Source: a virus. From it: a stretch of 26,842 nucleotides of DNA. Location: the IMG/VR virus record IMGVR_UViG_3300009030_000015, positions 1 through 26,842 of that record; one strand, written 5' to 3'. The notes beneath the pieces are model-generated. The model saw only the letters and a program-made list of their open reading frames with translations. It was not told where the DNA came from and did no database searches. Position 1 is the first letter of the stretch. Every line of letters starts with the position of its first letter. Positions 14,189 through 20,186 of this stretch are shown here, piece by piece. Both the position numbers and the translations under genes were made by a program.

Positions 14189-14953
14189 TTACTTAGAGTA
14201 TTGCCAGAGTAGCATTTGATTCCACCACTCAAGGGTATGCCCAGTCCAATCCCAGTAAATTATAGGAACCCGCCAACGGACACAGCTATCAAGAATGAAT
14301 TTGAAAGTGTTATACTCCAGCTCTGGTCCACGTTGTCGTGGTTCACGATATGCAGAACCAGTAGAGTTTGCAGTTATCGTTATATAGGGGTTCTTACCGT
14401 GAATAATCTTAGCCTTAGAAATTTCTGATTCTGTTTGGGTGGTCCACTTAGCTCTGTCCCATTTGCTAATGCTGTCAGGAGCGAAAGGCCAGTACGCACT
14501 GATGGTGATATCAGGCAACCACTTACTGACCGCTAAGTAGTCAACCTCACGCTGCATCACCGGAACTCCCCACTTCTTAGGGTTCCAGTATACAGCACCG
14601 GAGTTCTCCGGCAGCATATAGAACACTTGTCTTATAGAGGGATGCTGGACGTTAATATATCTGGCAGTGTCCCGACGAATAGATACTGCTGTTTCGCTGA
14701 CTTGGCTTGGGTCTGAGGTATCAATGAAGTATTGCAACGGCTCACGACGTGTCCCCATCTCTCCTTCCATGTTGTTCAAGTGTAATGTATCTGGGGGATA
14801 TGTAAGCATTTCTTGACAGTGTTTTTCTAAATGGTCCTCATCATATACTCCGCCACCTTCAGCGAGTATATGACCTTGACTCCAGAACTTTCCTGGCTTC
14901 ATTGTGATTTTATCTTCTGGTTGAACGTAGCTGGAACAATTTACGATTTCCAT
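14189..14953 (-). CDS. Putative TIM-barrel (glycoside-hydrolase-like) protein of unknown function
   Basis: 254 residues from ATG 14953; a TTG at 14977 would add 8 residues. The chain is rich in Trp, Tyr, Asp and Glu and alternates strands and helices: DTLHLNNMEGEM, RQVFYMLPENSGAVYW, DITISAYWPFAPDSIS, PYITITANSTGSAYR and near the end VPIIYWDWTGHTLEWWNQM. Strand ends with acidic and aromatic residues (NNMEGE, YWDW) resemble sugar-cleaving or sugar-binding TIM barrels, but I cannot name a family. There is no signal peptide or membrane segment, so it acts in the cytoplasm or in the particle. It is a single-gene unit with its own promoter (15053-15082) and an intervening terminator hairpin. A link to sugar on the modified DNA or to host polysaccharide is a guess. 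Confidence 0.7.
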   Translation of the reverse strand: MEIVNCSSYVQPEDKITMKPGKFWSQGHILAEGGGVYDEDHLEKHCQEMLTYPPDTLHLNNMEGEMGTRREPLQYFIDTSDPSQVSETAVSIRRDTARYINVQHPSIRQVFYMLPENSGAVYWNPKKWGVPVMQREVDYLAVSKWLPDITISAYWPFAPDSISKWDRAKWTTQTESEISKAKIIHGKNPYITITANSTGSAYREPRQRGPELEYNTFKFILDSCVRWRVPIIYWDWTGHTLEWWNQMLLWQYSK

Positions 14954-14990
14954 TATAAACTCACTTGTGCGATACAATAGTCATGTGGCA

Positions 14991-15032
14991 TAATAAAAAG
15001 CCCCGCAGGGCAGAGGTAAATCCCGGCGGGGC
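14991..15032 (-). terminator. Rho-independent terminator/attenuator in the leader of the TIM-barrel gene
   Basis: Bases 15000-15010 and 15022-15032 form an 11-bp GC-rich stem with one mismatch (GCCCCGC/GCGGGGC core). On the - strand the stem is followed by TTTTTATTA. It sits between the predicted promoter at 15053-15082 and the ATG at 14953, so most transcripts should stop after about 55 bases unless termination is relieved. Confidence 0.75.
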
Positions 15033-15052
15033 GAAGGGTTTTATGAATACGT

Positions 15053-15082
15053 AGTATAACATAGGACAGTACGGGGATGCAA
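15053..15082 (-). promoter_or_regulatory. Predicted promoter, TTGCAT-N18-TATACT
   Basis: On the - strand TTGCAT (15077-15082) and TATACT (15053-15058) are 18 bases apart. The -35 box covers the start codon of the divergent primase-helicase gene, so occupancy here may also affect that gene's start. Transcription would begin near 15046 and meet the hairpin at 15032-15000. Confidence 0.65.
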
Positions 15083-17131
15083 GCCGAACAGATTTATGGA
15101 TATCAACACCCAACTCAATCAATAGAAAGTCAGCCGCAGTCATTTGTAGACGTACAGGCTTATTTAATTGAACGAGGAATTAGTGGACAAGACTTACAAA
15201 AAATAGGAGGGCGGATAATACCGTTCGACTACCTCCTTAATATCTACAAGTTTAGACCAGAAAATCAAAACAGGTATACTGTCTGCTTCCCTCATTGGGA
15301 TTACTCTAATAAGCTTATCGATTGGGTATCCGCCCGAGTTATAGGCGACCTAAAGGGCTTTGCTGCCCAAATGGACACCCGAAAGGGGTGGGGTAAGACG
15401 TTCTGTCCCCCCAAAGTGCCGCTTCACGCATGGTTACATCCTGATTGTGACTGGATTAACGAAAAAGAAATAGAGGTAGACATACATGAGTCAGTTATCA
15501 AGGCGATGCTTAGTTATAAGCTTACCGGACGACATTCCATTGGACTTAATGGAGTCGCTTGTGGTTACACCAAAAAAGGATTGGTCCAAGAGCTTGCCGC
15601 TCTACCTATCGAACGCATTAAAGAAGTCCGCATCATCTTTGACTCTGACGCGGCCACAAACTGGGAAGTCCAGAGAGCTCAAAACGACCTTGCGTCGGCT
15701 CTTATTGACAGGGGATTGCGAGTTACAATACATAATGTCCCGGAAGGAACTGACGGAGCTAAACAAGACCTTAACGAATTCTGGAAGGCTGAAGGTGCAG
15801 ACAATACCCTTGACTGGCTTTTACAAGACGGAATCGAAGCTACGCCTACCGGAAGATTAGCCGAACTGATTAAAATGAATACCGAAGTCGTCCTTGTAAG
15901 AGAGACAAGCGAAATATGTGAGCTAGAAACTGGCTTTACGATGAAATCAGGAGATTTCAAGAACGTAAACTATAGACACAGGCGGATAATTGTAGTCAAT
16001 CAAAAGGGTAATCCAAAGGAAATACGCATACCGGAGGAGTGGTTAGCTTGGAGTGACCGCAGAGTGGTCAAAAGCATGGAATTTGACCCTAGTCGCCCTC
16101 CATTCGTGGAGGGCGAATTCGTTAACCTATTCCGTGACGACACAATAGAGGAGTCTGACGGTGACGTTGAGCCACTACTAAAGCTCATAGCTCACCAGAT
16201 AAATGATGATGGAGTATACGACCAATTTCTTGACACTTTGGCCTGGAACGTTCAACACCCCGGTCGACCTCCAGGCACCTATATCGTGCTTGTGTCTACT
16301 AGAGGGAGAACAGGTAAGACGCTTCTCCTCGAAGGAATCTATAAACCTATCTTTGGAAAATGGGGACGGAAAATACGTCGTGACGACCTCACTGCACGTT
16401 TTAATCCGTGGACACTTGCGACTTATGTTTTCATGGAAGAAGTCTTTACCGCGTCAAGACGCGATCAAATGGTTAAAGAGTCTAACCTCCTTAAAGACAT
16501 AGCAACTGCTGAAACGGTGATGTATGAACAAAAGAATAAGGCTCAGTATGAGGTTAGGAAGTGCTTCCTCATGGCATTCACTTCAAATAACATGGATTGC
16601 CTCGCCATTGGTGAGTACGACCGTAAAGCCTTTGTCATTGGTTACGGGGAAACCAATCCTGCTCCAGCATCTATGGTTGAGCATGTTGCACGCGAATGGC
16701 TTCCCAAGAATGGTCCTGGAGTATTCCTACGTTATTTACGGTCACGTGATCTTACTACATATGACCCACGCGCGGACGCCCCACAAACTAGAGAAAGACA
16801 GCTTATGGTGGAGCTTGCACGTGACTCTATTGAACAGTTTGTTATTGACCTTAAAGACGAGTGGGAGGCTATACTAGACACGGACTGCCCTTATGTCACA
16901 CCGGAGGAGTTGGGGATGTCATATGTAACACGCAGCGGCGAAGAACCATCACGTGGTTTGACGCGTCAAATCGGCCATAAACTGGTCACACATGGAGTAC
17001 CGAACTATGGCTTGGTGAAAATCGAAAACAAACCAGTAAGGATATACGACATCTCCTGCGGAGATAAGGTCACCACAGACGTTATACGGGACGCCCGCAA
17101 AGCCCGCAAAATACCTAAGACCAAATTTTAG
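15077..17131 (+). CDS. Primase-helicase: DUF3854/Toprim-like domain plus SF3-type (DUF5906) helicase
   Basis: 684 residues. The N-terminal part has a Toprim-like core: IHESVIKAML (136-145) with Glu138, SIGLNGVACG (154-163), and RIIFDSDAATN (185-195) with Asp189 and Asp191. The C-terminal half has an SF3/AAA-type ATPase: Walker A STRGRTGKTLL (407-417), acidic Walker B VFMEEVFTA (451-459), polar sensor FTSNN (501-505) and Arg516 in EYDRKAF. This combination is a phage primase-helicase, unwinding the fork and laying primers. Start ATG 15077 has AGGA and GGGG upstream but no ideal ribosome site. It is the only large replication gene on the + strand here and overlaps the convergent gene by 17 bases. 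No zinc-binding primase finger is seen. Confidence 0.87.
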   Translation: MQAEQIYGYQHPTQSIESQPQSFVDVQAYLIERGISGQDLQKIGGRIIPFDYLLNIYKFRPENQNRYTVCFPHWDYSNKLIDWVSARVIGDLKGFAAQMDTRKGWGKTFCPPKVPLHAWLHPDCDWINEKEIEVDIHESVIKAMLSYKLTGRHSIGLNGVACGYTKKGLVQELAALPIERIKEVRIIFDSDAATNWEVQRAQNDLASALIDRGLRVTIHNVPEGTDGAKQDLNEFWKAEGADNTLDWLLQDGIEATPTGRLAELIKMNTEVVLVRETSEICELETGFTMKSGDFKNVNYRHRRIIVVNQKGNPKEIRIPEEWLAWSDRRVVKSMEFDPSRPPFVEGEFVNLFRDDTIEESDGDVEPLLKLIAHQINDDGVYDQFLDTLAWNVQHPGRPPGTYIVLVSTRGRTGKTLLLEGIYKPIFGKWGRKIRRDDLTARFNPWTLATYVFMEEVFTASRRDQMVKESNLLKDIATAETVMYEQKNKAQYEVRKCFLMAFTSNNMDCLAIGEYDRKAFVIGYGETNPAPASMVEHVAREWLPKNGPGVFLRYLRSRDLTTYDPRADAPQTRERQLMVELARDSIEQFVIDLKDEWEAILDTDCPYVTPEELGMSYVTRSGEEPSRGLTRQIGHKLVTHGVPNYGLVKIENKPVRIYDISCGDKVTTDVIRDARKARKIPKTKF

Positions 17132-17387
17132 TGTCGTGCGTTACCCTTATTTCGTAAAACCACTTGGTATCGCCTAGCTGTTCCCACAGCCGCATCAGGT
17201 CCCAAATACTGGTTCCCGGCTTTATGGTGTATTCCACATACGTTCCTAGTCGCTTAACACTGCGCCAATCCAGTATGTCGAGGTCAGTACCCCGTACATC
17301 CATTTCCAAATGGTAATCACCAAAGTCTTGATGGTGGTCCTTATGCTGTTCCGTTTCCCAGTTTTTACATCTTAACACTACGTTCAT
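17115..17387 (-). CDS. Small protein of unknown function, 90 aa
   Basis: ATG at 17387 chosen because AAAGG lies 8 bases upstream and the previous gene's TAA ends two bases before it; an upstream in-frame start at 17450 would lie within the previous gene. The product is an alternating beta/alpha chain (MNVVLRCKNWETEQ, DYHLEMDVRGTDLDILDW, VEYTIKPGTSIWDLMRLWEQL, WFYEIRV) of a size and pattern like a small ferredoxin-like fold. No catalytic motif or known family. Its 3' end overlaps the end of the primase-helicase gene. Confidence 0.65.
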   Translation of the reverse strand: MNVVLRCKNWETEQHKDHHQDFGDYHLEMDVRGTDLDILDWRSVKRLGTYVEYTIKPGTSIWDLMRLWEQLGDTKWFYEIRVTHDTKIWS

Positions 17388-17388
17388 A

Positions 17389-17583
17389 TTAGAACCTTTG
17401 TATGCTGTCGTCGTCGGTAACGTGTCTAACAATGGCATAACGGTCGCCACTGTTGTCCCACCATAACTTGAATATTAACTTGATTACTGACCACATGGTA
17501 GGCAAGACTTCCGCCGCAAAGTGCCAGTCGTCAAGACTATTTGCAGGCCATACATAGACCATCCAATACGCTTTGATTTTCAT
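17389..17583 (-). CDS. Small Trp-rich protein of unknown function, 64 aa
   Basis: ATG at 17583 follows AAAGGACATAGTT. The product has eight Trp/Tyr in the first 30 residues and a hydrophobic stretch MWSVIKLIFKLWW (30-42), which could sit at a membrane surface but is short for a spanning helix; the C-terminus is polar (RHVTDDDSIQRF). First gene after the promoter at 17611-17639. No family recognised. Confidence 0.65.
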   Translation of the reverse strand: MKIKAYWMVYVWPANSLDDWHFAAEVLPTMWSVIKLIFKLWWDNSGDRYAIVRHVTDDDSIQRF

Positions 17584-17610
17584 AACTATGTCCTTTAATT
17601 GCTACAGTTA

Positions 17611-17639
17611 AGTATAGCCCGGACGCACGTCCAGGGCAA
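17611..17639 (-). promoter_or_regulatory. Predicted promoter, TTGCCC-N17-TATACT
   Basis: On the - strand TTGCCC (17634-17639) and TATACT (17611-17616) are 17 bases apart. The -10 shares the longer string GGGCTATACT with the promoter at 12832-12860. The spacer carries a small GGACG/CGTCC inverted repeat. It drives 17583-17115. Confidence 0.7.
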
Positions 17640-17654
17640 GTCCCTGCCCCGCTG

Positions 17655-17683
17655 TTGCATCCGAGGGCTGGCCGTGGCACACT
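17655..17683 (+). promoter_or_regulatory. Predicted promoter, TTGCAT-N17-CACACT
   Basis: TTGCAT (17655-17660) is followed after 17 bases by CACACT (17678-17683). The -10 is poor, but the -35 and spacing fit the set, and it lies 28 bases before the ATG of 17711-17947, back to back with the - strand promoter at 17611-17639. Confidence 0.5.
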
Positions 17684-17710
17684 ACATAGTACCTACATAA
17701 AAGGATAGTC

Positions 17711-17947
17711 ATGAACCAAAAAACACATTTAGACGCGATTAAAGACCGCGTACAACGCGCAACTAAGGGACTGGACGCGGCCATTAAACTTGCCGACGAC
17801 CCGTCCAAGCTTGCGGATTTCGAACTGGCAATTTACGACCTGTCGGTTTACCTACACATAGCGGGCGACCTGACTACGGAATTAACCCGCAATCACCACA
17901 ATGGGGACCCCCTTCCCAACATCGAACCGCTTAAGCAAGTCGCCTAA
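17711..17947 (+). CDS. Small helical protein of unknown function, 78 aa
   Basis: ATG at 17711 with AAAAGGA seven bases upstream and a clear terminator after the stop, so it is a stand-alone unit. The product is nearly all helix (HLDAIKDRVQRATKGLDAAIKLAD, split around residue 18, then ADFELAIYDLSVYLHIAGDL) with a polar C-terminus. No Cys and no membrane segment. I do not recognise a family. A single-gene unit with its own promoter and terminator, opposite to its neighbours, is typical of an accessory (moron-like) or early gene. Confidence 0.72.
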   Translation: MNQKTHLDAIKDRVQRATKGLDAAIKLADDPSKLADFELAIYDLSVYLHIAGDLTTELTRNHHNGDPLPNIEPLKQVA

Positions 17948-17965
17948 GCGGATTGGTGTAGTAAG

Positions 17966-17994
17966 AAAGCCGGGGCGTTCGCCCCGGCTTTTTT
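17966..17994. terminator. Bidirectional rho-independent terminator
   Basis: AAAGCCGGGGCG-TTC-GCCCCGGCTTTTTT: a perfect 11-12 bp stem with a TTC loop, T run on the + strand and an A-rich left side giving TTTCTT on the - strand. It lies between the convergent ends of 17711-17947 and 18008-18247 and should serve both. Confidence 0.92.
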
Positions 17995-18007
17995 GTGCGT
18001 CTTACTT

Positions 18008-18247
18008 TTACTTCTGGACTATGTGGTGTCCACGTAGCATGTACCCCAGGAAGTCGTTATGCTGTGGTCGCAATTCCTGGTTTTCGTCACCTACCACGGC
18101 TTCACCCAACGCGTCCCGTAGGGATTTAGCTATGACTCCACCCTTAGCTTCAAGCAGTGGCTTGATTTTTGCCCATGTAATCACGTTGTGGGCGGCTTTG
18201 GGATTATAGGGCTTATCGCCCAATTTGTACTTTGGTTCTTTAGACAT
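18008..18247 (-). CDS. Small winged-helix-like protein, paralogue of the 19767-20006 product
   Basis: 79 residues from ATG 18247, chosen for AAAAGGA upstream. The sequence KPYNPKAAHNVITWAKIKPLLEA (16-38, in part) followed by a second helix pair and HNDFLGYMLRGHHIVQK at the end matches the layout of the protein at 19767-20006 (RPYNPAKNTAQ, ATWAIVTKAL, HTTFTGYAIRRKWLCK). Such domains with a final helix and beta hairpin look like small DNA-binding winged helices and are frequent in phages without assigned function. It has its own promoter at 18310-18338 and shares the terminator at 17966-17994. Confidence 0.75.
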   Translation of the reverse strand: MSKEPKYKLGDKPYNPKAAHNVITWAKIKPLLEAKGGVIAKSLRDALGEAVVGDENQELRPQHNDFLGYMLRGHHIVQK

Positions 18248-18309
18248 AATATTTCCTTTTAACTTAGAAACCCCGTTAGGGGACGATGGGCTTGCCCCAC
18301 CGTAGATAC

Positions 18310-18338
18310 AGTATGGCATGTGTCCACGGTAGATGCAA
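18310..18338 (-). promoter_or_regulatory. Predicted promoter, TTGCAT-N17-CATACT
   Basis: On the - strand TTGCAT (18333-18338) and CATACT (18310-18315) are 17 bases apart. Near-direct repeats CTACCGTGG and CTACGGTGG flank the -10 region. Drives 18247-18008 with a leader of about 55 bases. Confidence 0.65.
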
Positions 18339-18339
18339 G

Positions 18340-18576
18340 TTACTTACGGCGATTCCCACTGTGGGCTGGTCGTAGGTCTTCGCACAAGGTATGCTTACGA
18401 CTTCCTGCCATGCTAAAGGCAATGCAGATGTTCTTAGCTAAGTCGTTAAACACAACTTCCTTTTGCCAGTGGTACGTCCGCAGGCGGTGAAATATGATTT
18501 GTGCCTTACGACGGTCTGTGTACTTGTGACGTACATCAGTCCCATTTACTTCATCCAATATTTGTATTTCGTACAT
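18340..18576 (-). CDS. Small basic protein of unknown function, 78 aa
   Basis: ATG at 18576 follows AAAAAGGAACTACC. N-terminal beta strand MYEIQILDEVNG, then a basic helix RRKAQIIFHRLRTYHWQKEVVFNDLAKNI (in two pieces), and a basic tail ending SGNRRK. No Cys cluster; one Cys only. First and only gene after the promoter at 18602-18630. Family not recognised. Confidence 0.65.
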   Translation of the reverse strand: MYEIQILDEVNGTDVRHKYTDRRKAQIIFHRLRTYHWQKEVVFNDLAKNICIAFSMAGSRKHTLCEDLRPAHSGNRRK

Positions 18577-18601
18577 GGTAGTTCCTTTTTATACACACCT
18601 A

Positions 18602-18630
18602 ACTGTAACATTGGTCGTTGTCCGATGCAA
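18602..18630 (-). promoter_or_regulatory. Predicted promoter, TTGCAT-N17-TACAGT
   Basis: On the - strand TTGCAT (18625-18630) and TACAGT (18602-18607) are 17 bases apart, 26 bases before the ATG of 18340-18576. It is back to back with the + strand promoter at 18663-18671. Confidence 0.7.
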
Positions 18631-18662
18631 ACAAATAAGATTAGGAGACAAGCCAGGATGTG

Positions 18663-18671
18663 TGGTATAAT
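18663..18671 (+). promoter_or_regulatory. Predicted extended -10 promoter, TGGTATAAT
   Basis: A perfect TATAAT (18666-18671) with the TGn extension; no good -35 box at 16-18 bases upstream. It lies 23 bases before the GTG start of 18695-18970 and would start transcription near 18678. Confidence 0.65.
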
Positions 18672-18694
18672 AAGGTATAGCAAGGAGAATCATA

Positions 18695-18970
18695 GTGTTA
18701 TTAAAGGTTAGACGCAAGGCAGTAGTTGGTGACCTTATGCGTAATTCGGGCAACGGCCAGCACGTCATACAAGTGGCGGAAGTCTTAAATGGCGGTTACA
18801 TCCTACGATGTAACTCCTACGGCAACGTGCGATTTAATGTGTGGTCTTACGCAAAGCGTAAGCGGACGACATGGTTAAGCCGCCAGTCGGGTGACGGCCA
18901 CGCCGCGTATTTTTCGGCCGGTACGAATACGTACTGGCTTTATGACGTAGTAATAAAGGTGGATTCATGA
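18695..18970 (+). CDS. Small basic, beta-rich protein of unknown function, 91 aa
   Basis: GTG at 18695 with a strong AAGGAG (18682-18687) at 7-base spacing. The product is basic and beta-rich (VVGDLMRNSGNGQHVIQVAEVLNGGYILRCN in parts, WSYAKRKRTTWLSR, TYWLYDVVIKV), like a small RNA/DNA-binding barrel. It ends in an ATGA overlap with the next gene, forming a two-gene operon. Family not recognised. Confidence 0.7.
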   Translation: MLLKVRRKAVVGDLMRNSGNGQHVIQVAEVLNGGYILRCNSYGNVRFNVWSYAKRKRTTWLSRQSGDGHAAYFSAGTNTYWLYDVVIKVDS

Positions 18971-19212
18971 ACACATATACAATCGAGTACTACCCACAGG
19001 GCAACGACGCTGAACTCGACGTCGGCTGGTACTGGCGCGAAAATCCCAGTGGTATGGAACCCAACATGGGCGACGAAGGACCATTTGCCACCATTAAGGA
19101 ATGTGCCGCCAATCTAGCAGACTGGCACGAAGCGGGGCGGCAAATGCACCTTGACACTGCTGCTGCGGAAGATTACTTTAAGAAATATGGTGTCCTAAAG
19201 CTGGTTAAATAG
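18967..19212 (+). CDS. Small acidic protein of unknown function, 81 aa
   Basis: ATG at 18967 overlaps the previous stop (ATGA) and follows AAGGTGG. The product has an N-terminal strand TYTIEYYPQG, a loop GWYWRENPSGMEPNMGDEGPF, and a helix ATIKECAANLADWHEAGRQ. Acidic, one Cys, no membrane segment. It lies directly before the repeat-rich non-coding region. Family not recognised. Confidence 0.7.
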   Translation: MNTYTIEYYPQGNDAELDVGWYWRENPSGMEPNMGDEGPFATIKECAANLADWHEAGRQMHLDTAAAEDYFKKYGVLKLVK

Positions 19213-19216
19213 CCCG

Positions 19217-19495
19217 TCAGGTAACAAAGTATTAGTTGACTAAGGGCAGATGTTGGCTTGCGGCAAGCCATTAGTCGAACATCAGGTAACAAAGTAGGGC
19301 TGATTCAGTCTGATGGTAACATGCAGAACCGTACTTTGTTACCTTGGATGTTACCTAGCTCAGACCACTGGTAGCCCCATTCTGAGCAAAAGGTAACAAG
19401 GTAACAAAGTTTTTCCTATTTATTAAATAGGTGTAAATATATATATTTCCTACGTAAAGCAATTTTACCCCCCATAAGAACGTTACCTTGTTACC
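19217..19495. repeat. GGTAACAAAG iterons, direct and inverted
   Basis: TCAGGTAACAAAGTA occurs identically at 19217-19231 and 19282-19296 (65 bases apart). Inverted TACTTTGTTACC is at 19332-19343. A doubled copy GGTAACAAGGTAAC is at 19392-19405 and its exact complement GTTACCTTGTTACC at 19482-19495, one on each side of the AT-rich core. Related GGTAACAT (19315-19322) and ATGTTACC (19348-19355) form another inverted pair. Confidence 0.9.
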
Positions 19496-19501
19496 AGGAA
19501 A

Positions 19502-19647
19502 TCAGATGACCCCTAGTCAGAGGTCTGAGTCGGAAGTCTGATACGCTCTGAATCAGAGCGTACCACAAGCACAGGTAACTGTCGGATGCAAGTCTAACCA
19601 GTCAGAAGTCTGACATCTGAGTCTGAACCTAACCAAGCTAAGTCAGA
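19502..19647. repeat. Cluster of TCAGA/TCTGA words with a 21-base palindrome
   Basis: Eleven copies of TCAGA or its complement TCTGA lie in 146 bases (19502, 19517, 19524, 19537, 19547, 19553, 19602, 19609, 19616, 19622, 19643), with three more upstream (19309, 19360, 19381). They include the perfect palindrome TACGCTCTGA-A-TCAGAGCGTA at 19542-19562 and GTCAGA-AG-TCTGAC at 19601-19614. They look like binding sites for a dimeric protein. Confidence 0.85.
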
Positions 19648-19766
19648 CATCCGACGACGGGCGGGTGTATGTTGCGTTGCAACATAAGGGGGTTGCTATT
19701 GTAACAGTTATGCTTTAAGGTGGGCATTGTAGCGTGTTGCTACATGTAGCTTAAAAGGTAATTGTT

Positions 19767-20006
19767 ATGGCACAACCCCAAGCAGTACAAAAGGCACCGC
19801 TTTATATTGTTAATGTAAAGCGGCCATATAACCCTGCTAAAAACACGGCGCAAGGTAACGCCGCAACGTGGGCTATAGTAACAAAGGCATTACAGGCAAG
19901 CCCCAAGGGCTTAACGGCGGCGCAAATAACCGCGCTGCTTAAACCCCGTAACCATACTACTTTTACGGGGTATGCAATACGGCGCAAGTGGCTGTGCAAA
20001 GCGTAA
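19767..20006 (+). CDS. Small winged-helix-like protein, paralogue of the 18008-18247 product
   Basis: 79 residues; ATG at 19767 follows AAAAGG at 8-base spacing. After a polar N-terminus comes RPYNPAKNTAQGNAATWAIV (19-38), then a helix pair with GLTAAQITALL, and a C-terminal HTTFTGYAIRRKWLCKA. The order PYNP - TW - helix - H..F.GY - R matches the protein encoded at 18008-18247, pointing to duplication and divergence of a small DNA-binding domain. It sits immediately after the candidate origin and ends before a strong terminator, so it could bind origin sequences; this is inference. Confidence 0.75.
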   Translation: MAQPQAVQKAPLYIVNVKRPYNPAKNTAQGNAATWAIVTKALQASPKGLTAAQITALLKPRNHTTFTGYAIRRKWLCKA

Positions 20007-20026
20007 GCATAAAACGCGGTACAATG

Positions 20027-20055
20027 CAAGCCCCGCAACGCGGGGCTTGTTTTTG
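20027..20055 (+). terminator. Rho-independent terminator
   Basis: CAAGCCCCGC-AAC-GCGGGGCTTG is a perfect 10-bp stem followed by TTTTT. It ends the 19767-20006 unit and isolates it from the packaging block. Confidence 0.93.
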
Positions 20056-20186
20056 CGTTGCGTTAGCTGCACTGCAAAAAACAAGTACCCCCCTGACGTT
20101 TTAAATTCACAAACACAAAAACAATCACTCCACCCCTATAGCCACGGTGCGTCGAAAAACATGCCGCAGAGCGGCATGACTCACGC
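20056..20186. other. Non-coding spacer between the early/origin region and the late block
   Basis: No gene is seen. The stretch is C- and A-rich on the + strand. At 20160-20178 a perfect 8-bp hairpin (CATGCCGC/GCGGCATG, loop AGA) has TTTTT after it on the - strand only (20155-20159), so it is a terminator for leftward transcription. Confidence 0.6.
20153..20178 (-). terminator. Leftward rho-independent terminator upstream of the late promoter
   Basis: CATGCCGC-TCT-GCGGCATG followed by TTTTTC on the - strand. No - strand gene lies to the right of it in this window, so it would stop antisense transcription entering the origin from the late block. Confidence 0.6.

Larger units (their letters stand above)
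19213..19766. other. Non-coding repeat-rich region, candidate replication origin
   Basis: These 554 bases hold no convincing gene on either strand. They contain, left to right: direct and inverted GGTAACAAAG repeats (19217-19495), an AT-rich core (19411-19449) with two palindromes (CCTATTTA-T-TAAATAGG at 19415-19431 and the self-complementary AAATATATATATTT at 19435-19448), clustered TCAGA/TCTGA words (to 19647), and two hairpins before the next gene (19669-19685 and 19728-19744). Iterons around an AT-rich core are the classic layout of a replication origin. It also lies where gene direction switches toward the late block. Function is inferred. Confidence 0.65.

Noticed and set aside
19217-19495. 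GGTAACAA repeats as a CRISPR array
   Set aside because: Repeats are short, partly inverted and unevenly spaced, with no spacer-sized units.
19585-19592. Another TTGCAT on the - strand near 19587
   Set aside because: No acceptable -10 box at 16-18 bases, so it is not called a promoter.
20003-20029. TTGCAT-N18-TACGCT on the - strand overlapping the terminator at 20027
   Set aside because: The -10 is poor, the site overlaps a terminator stem, and no leftward gene follows.
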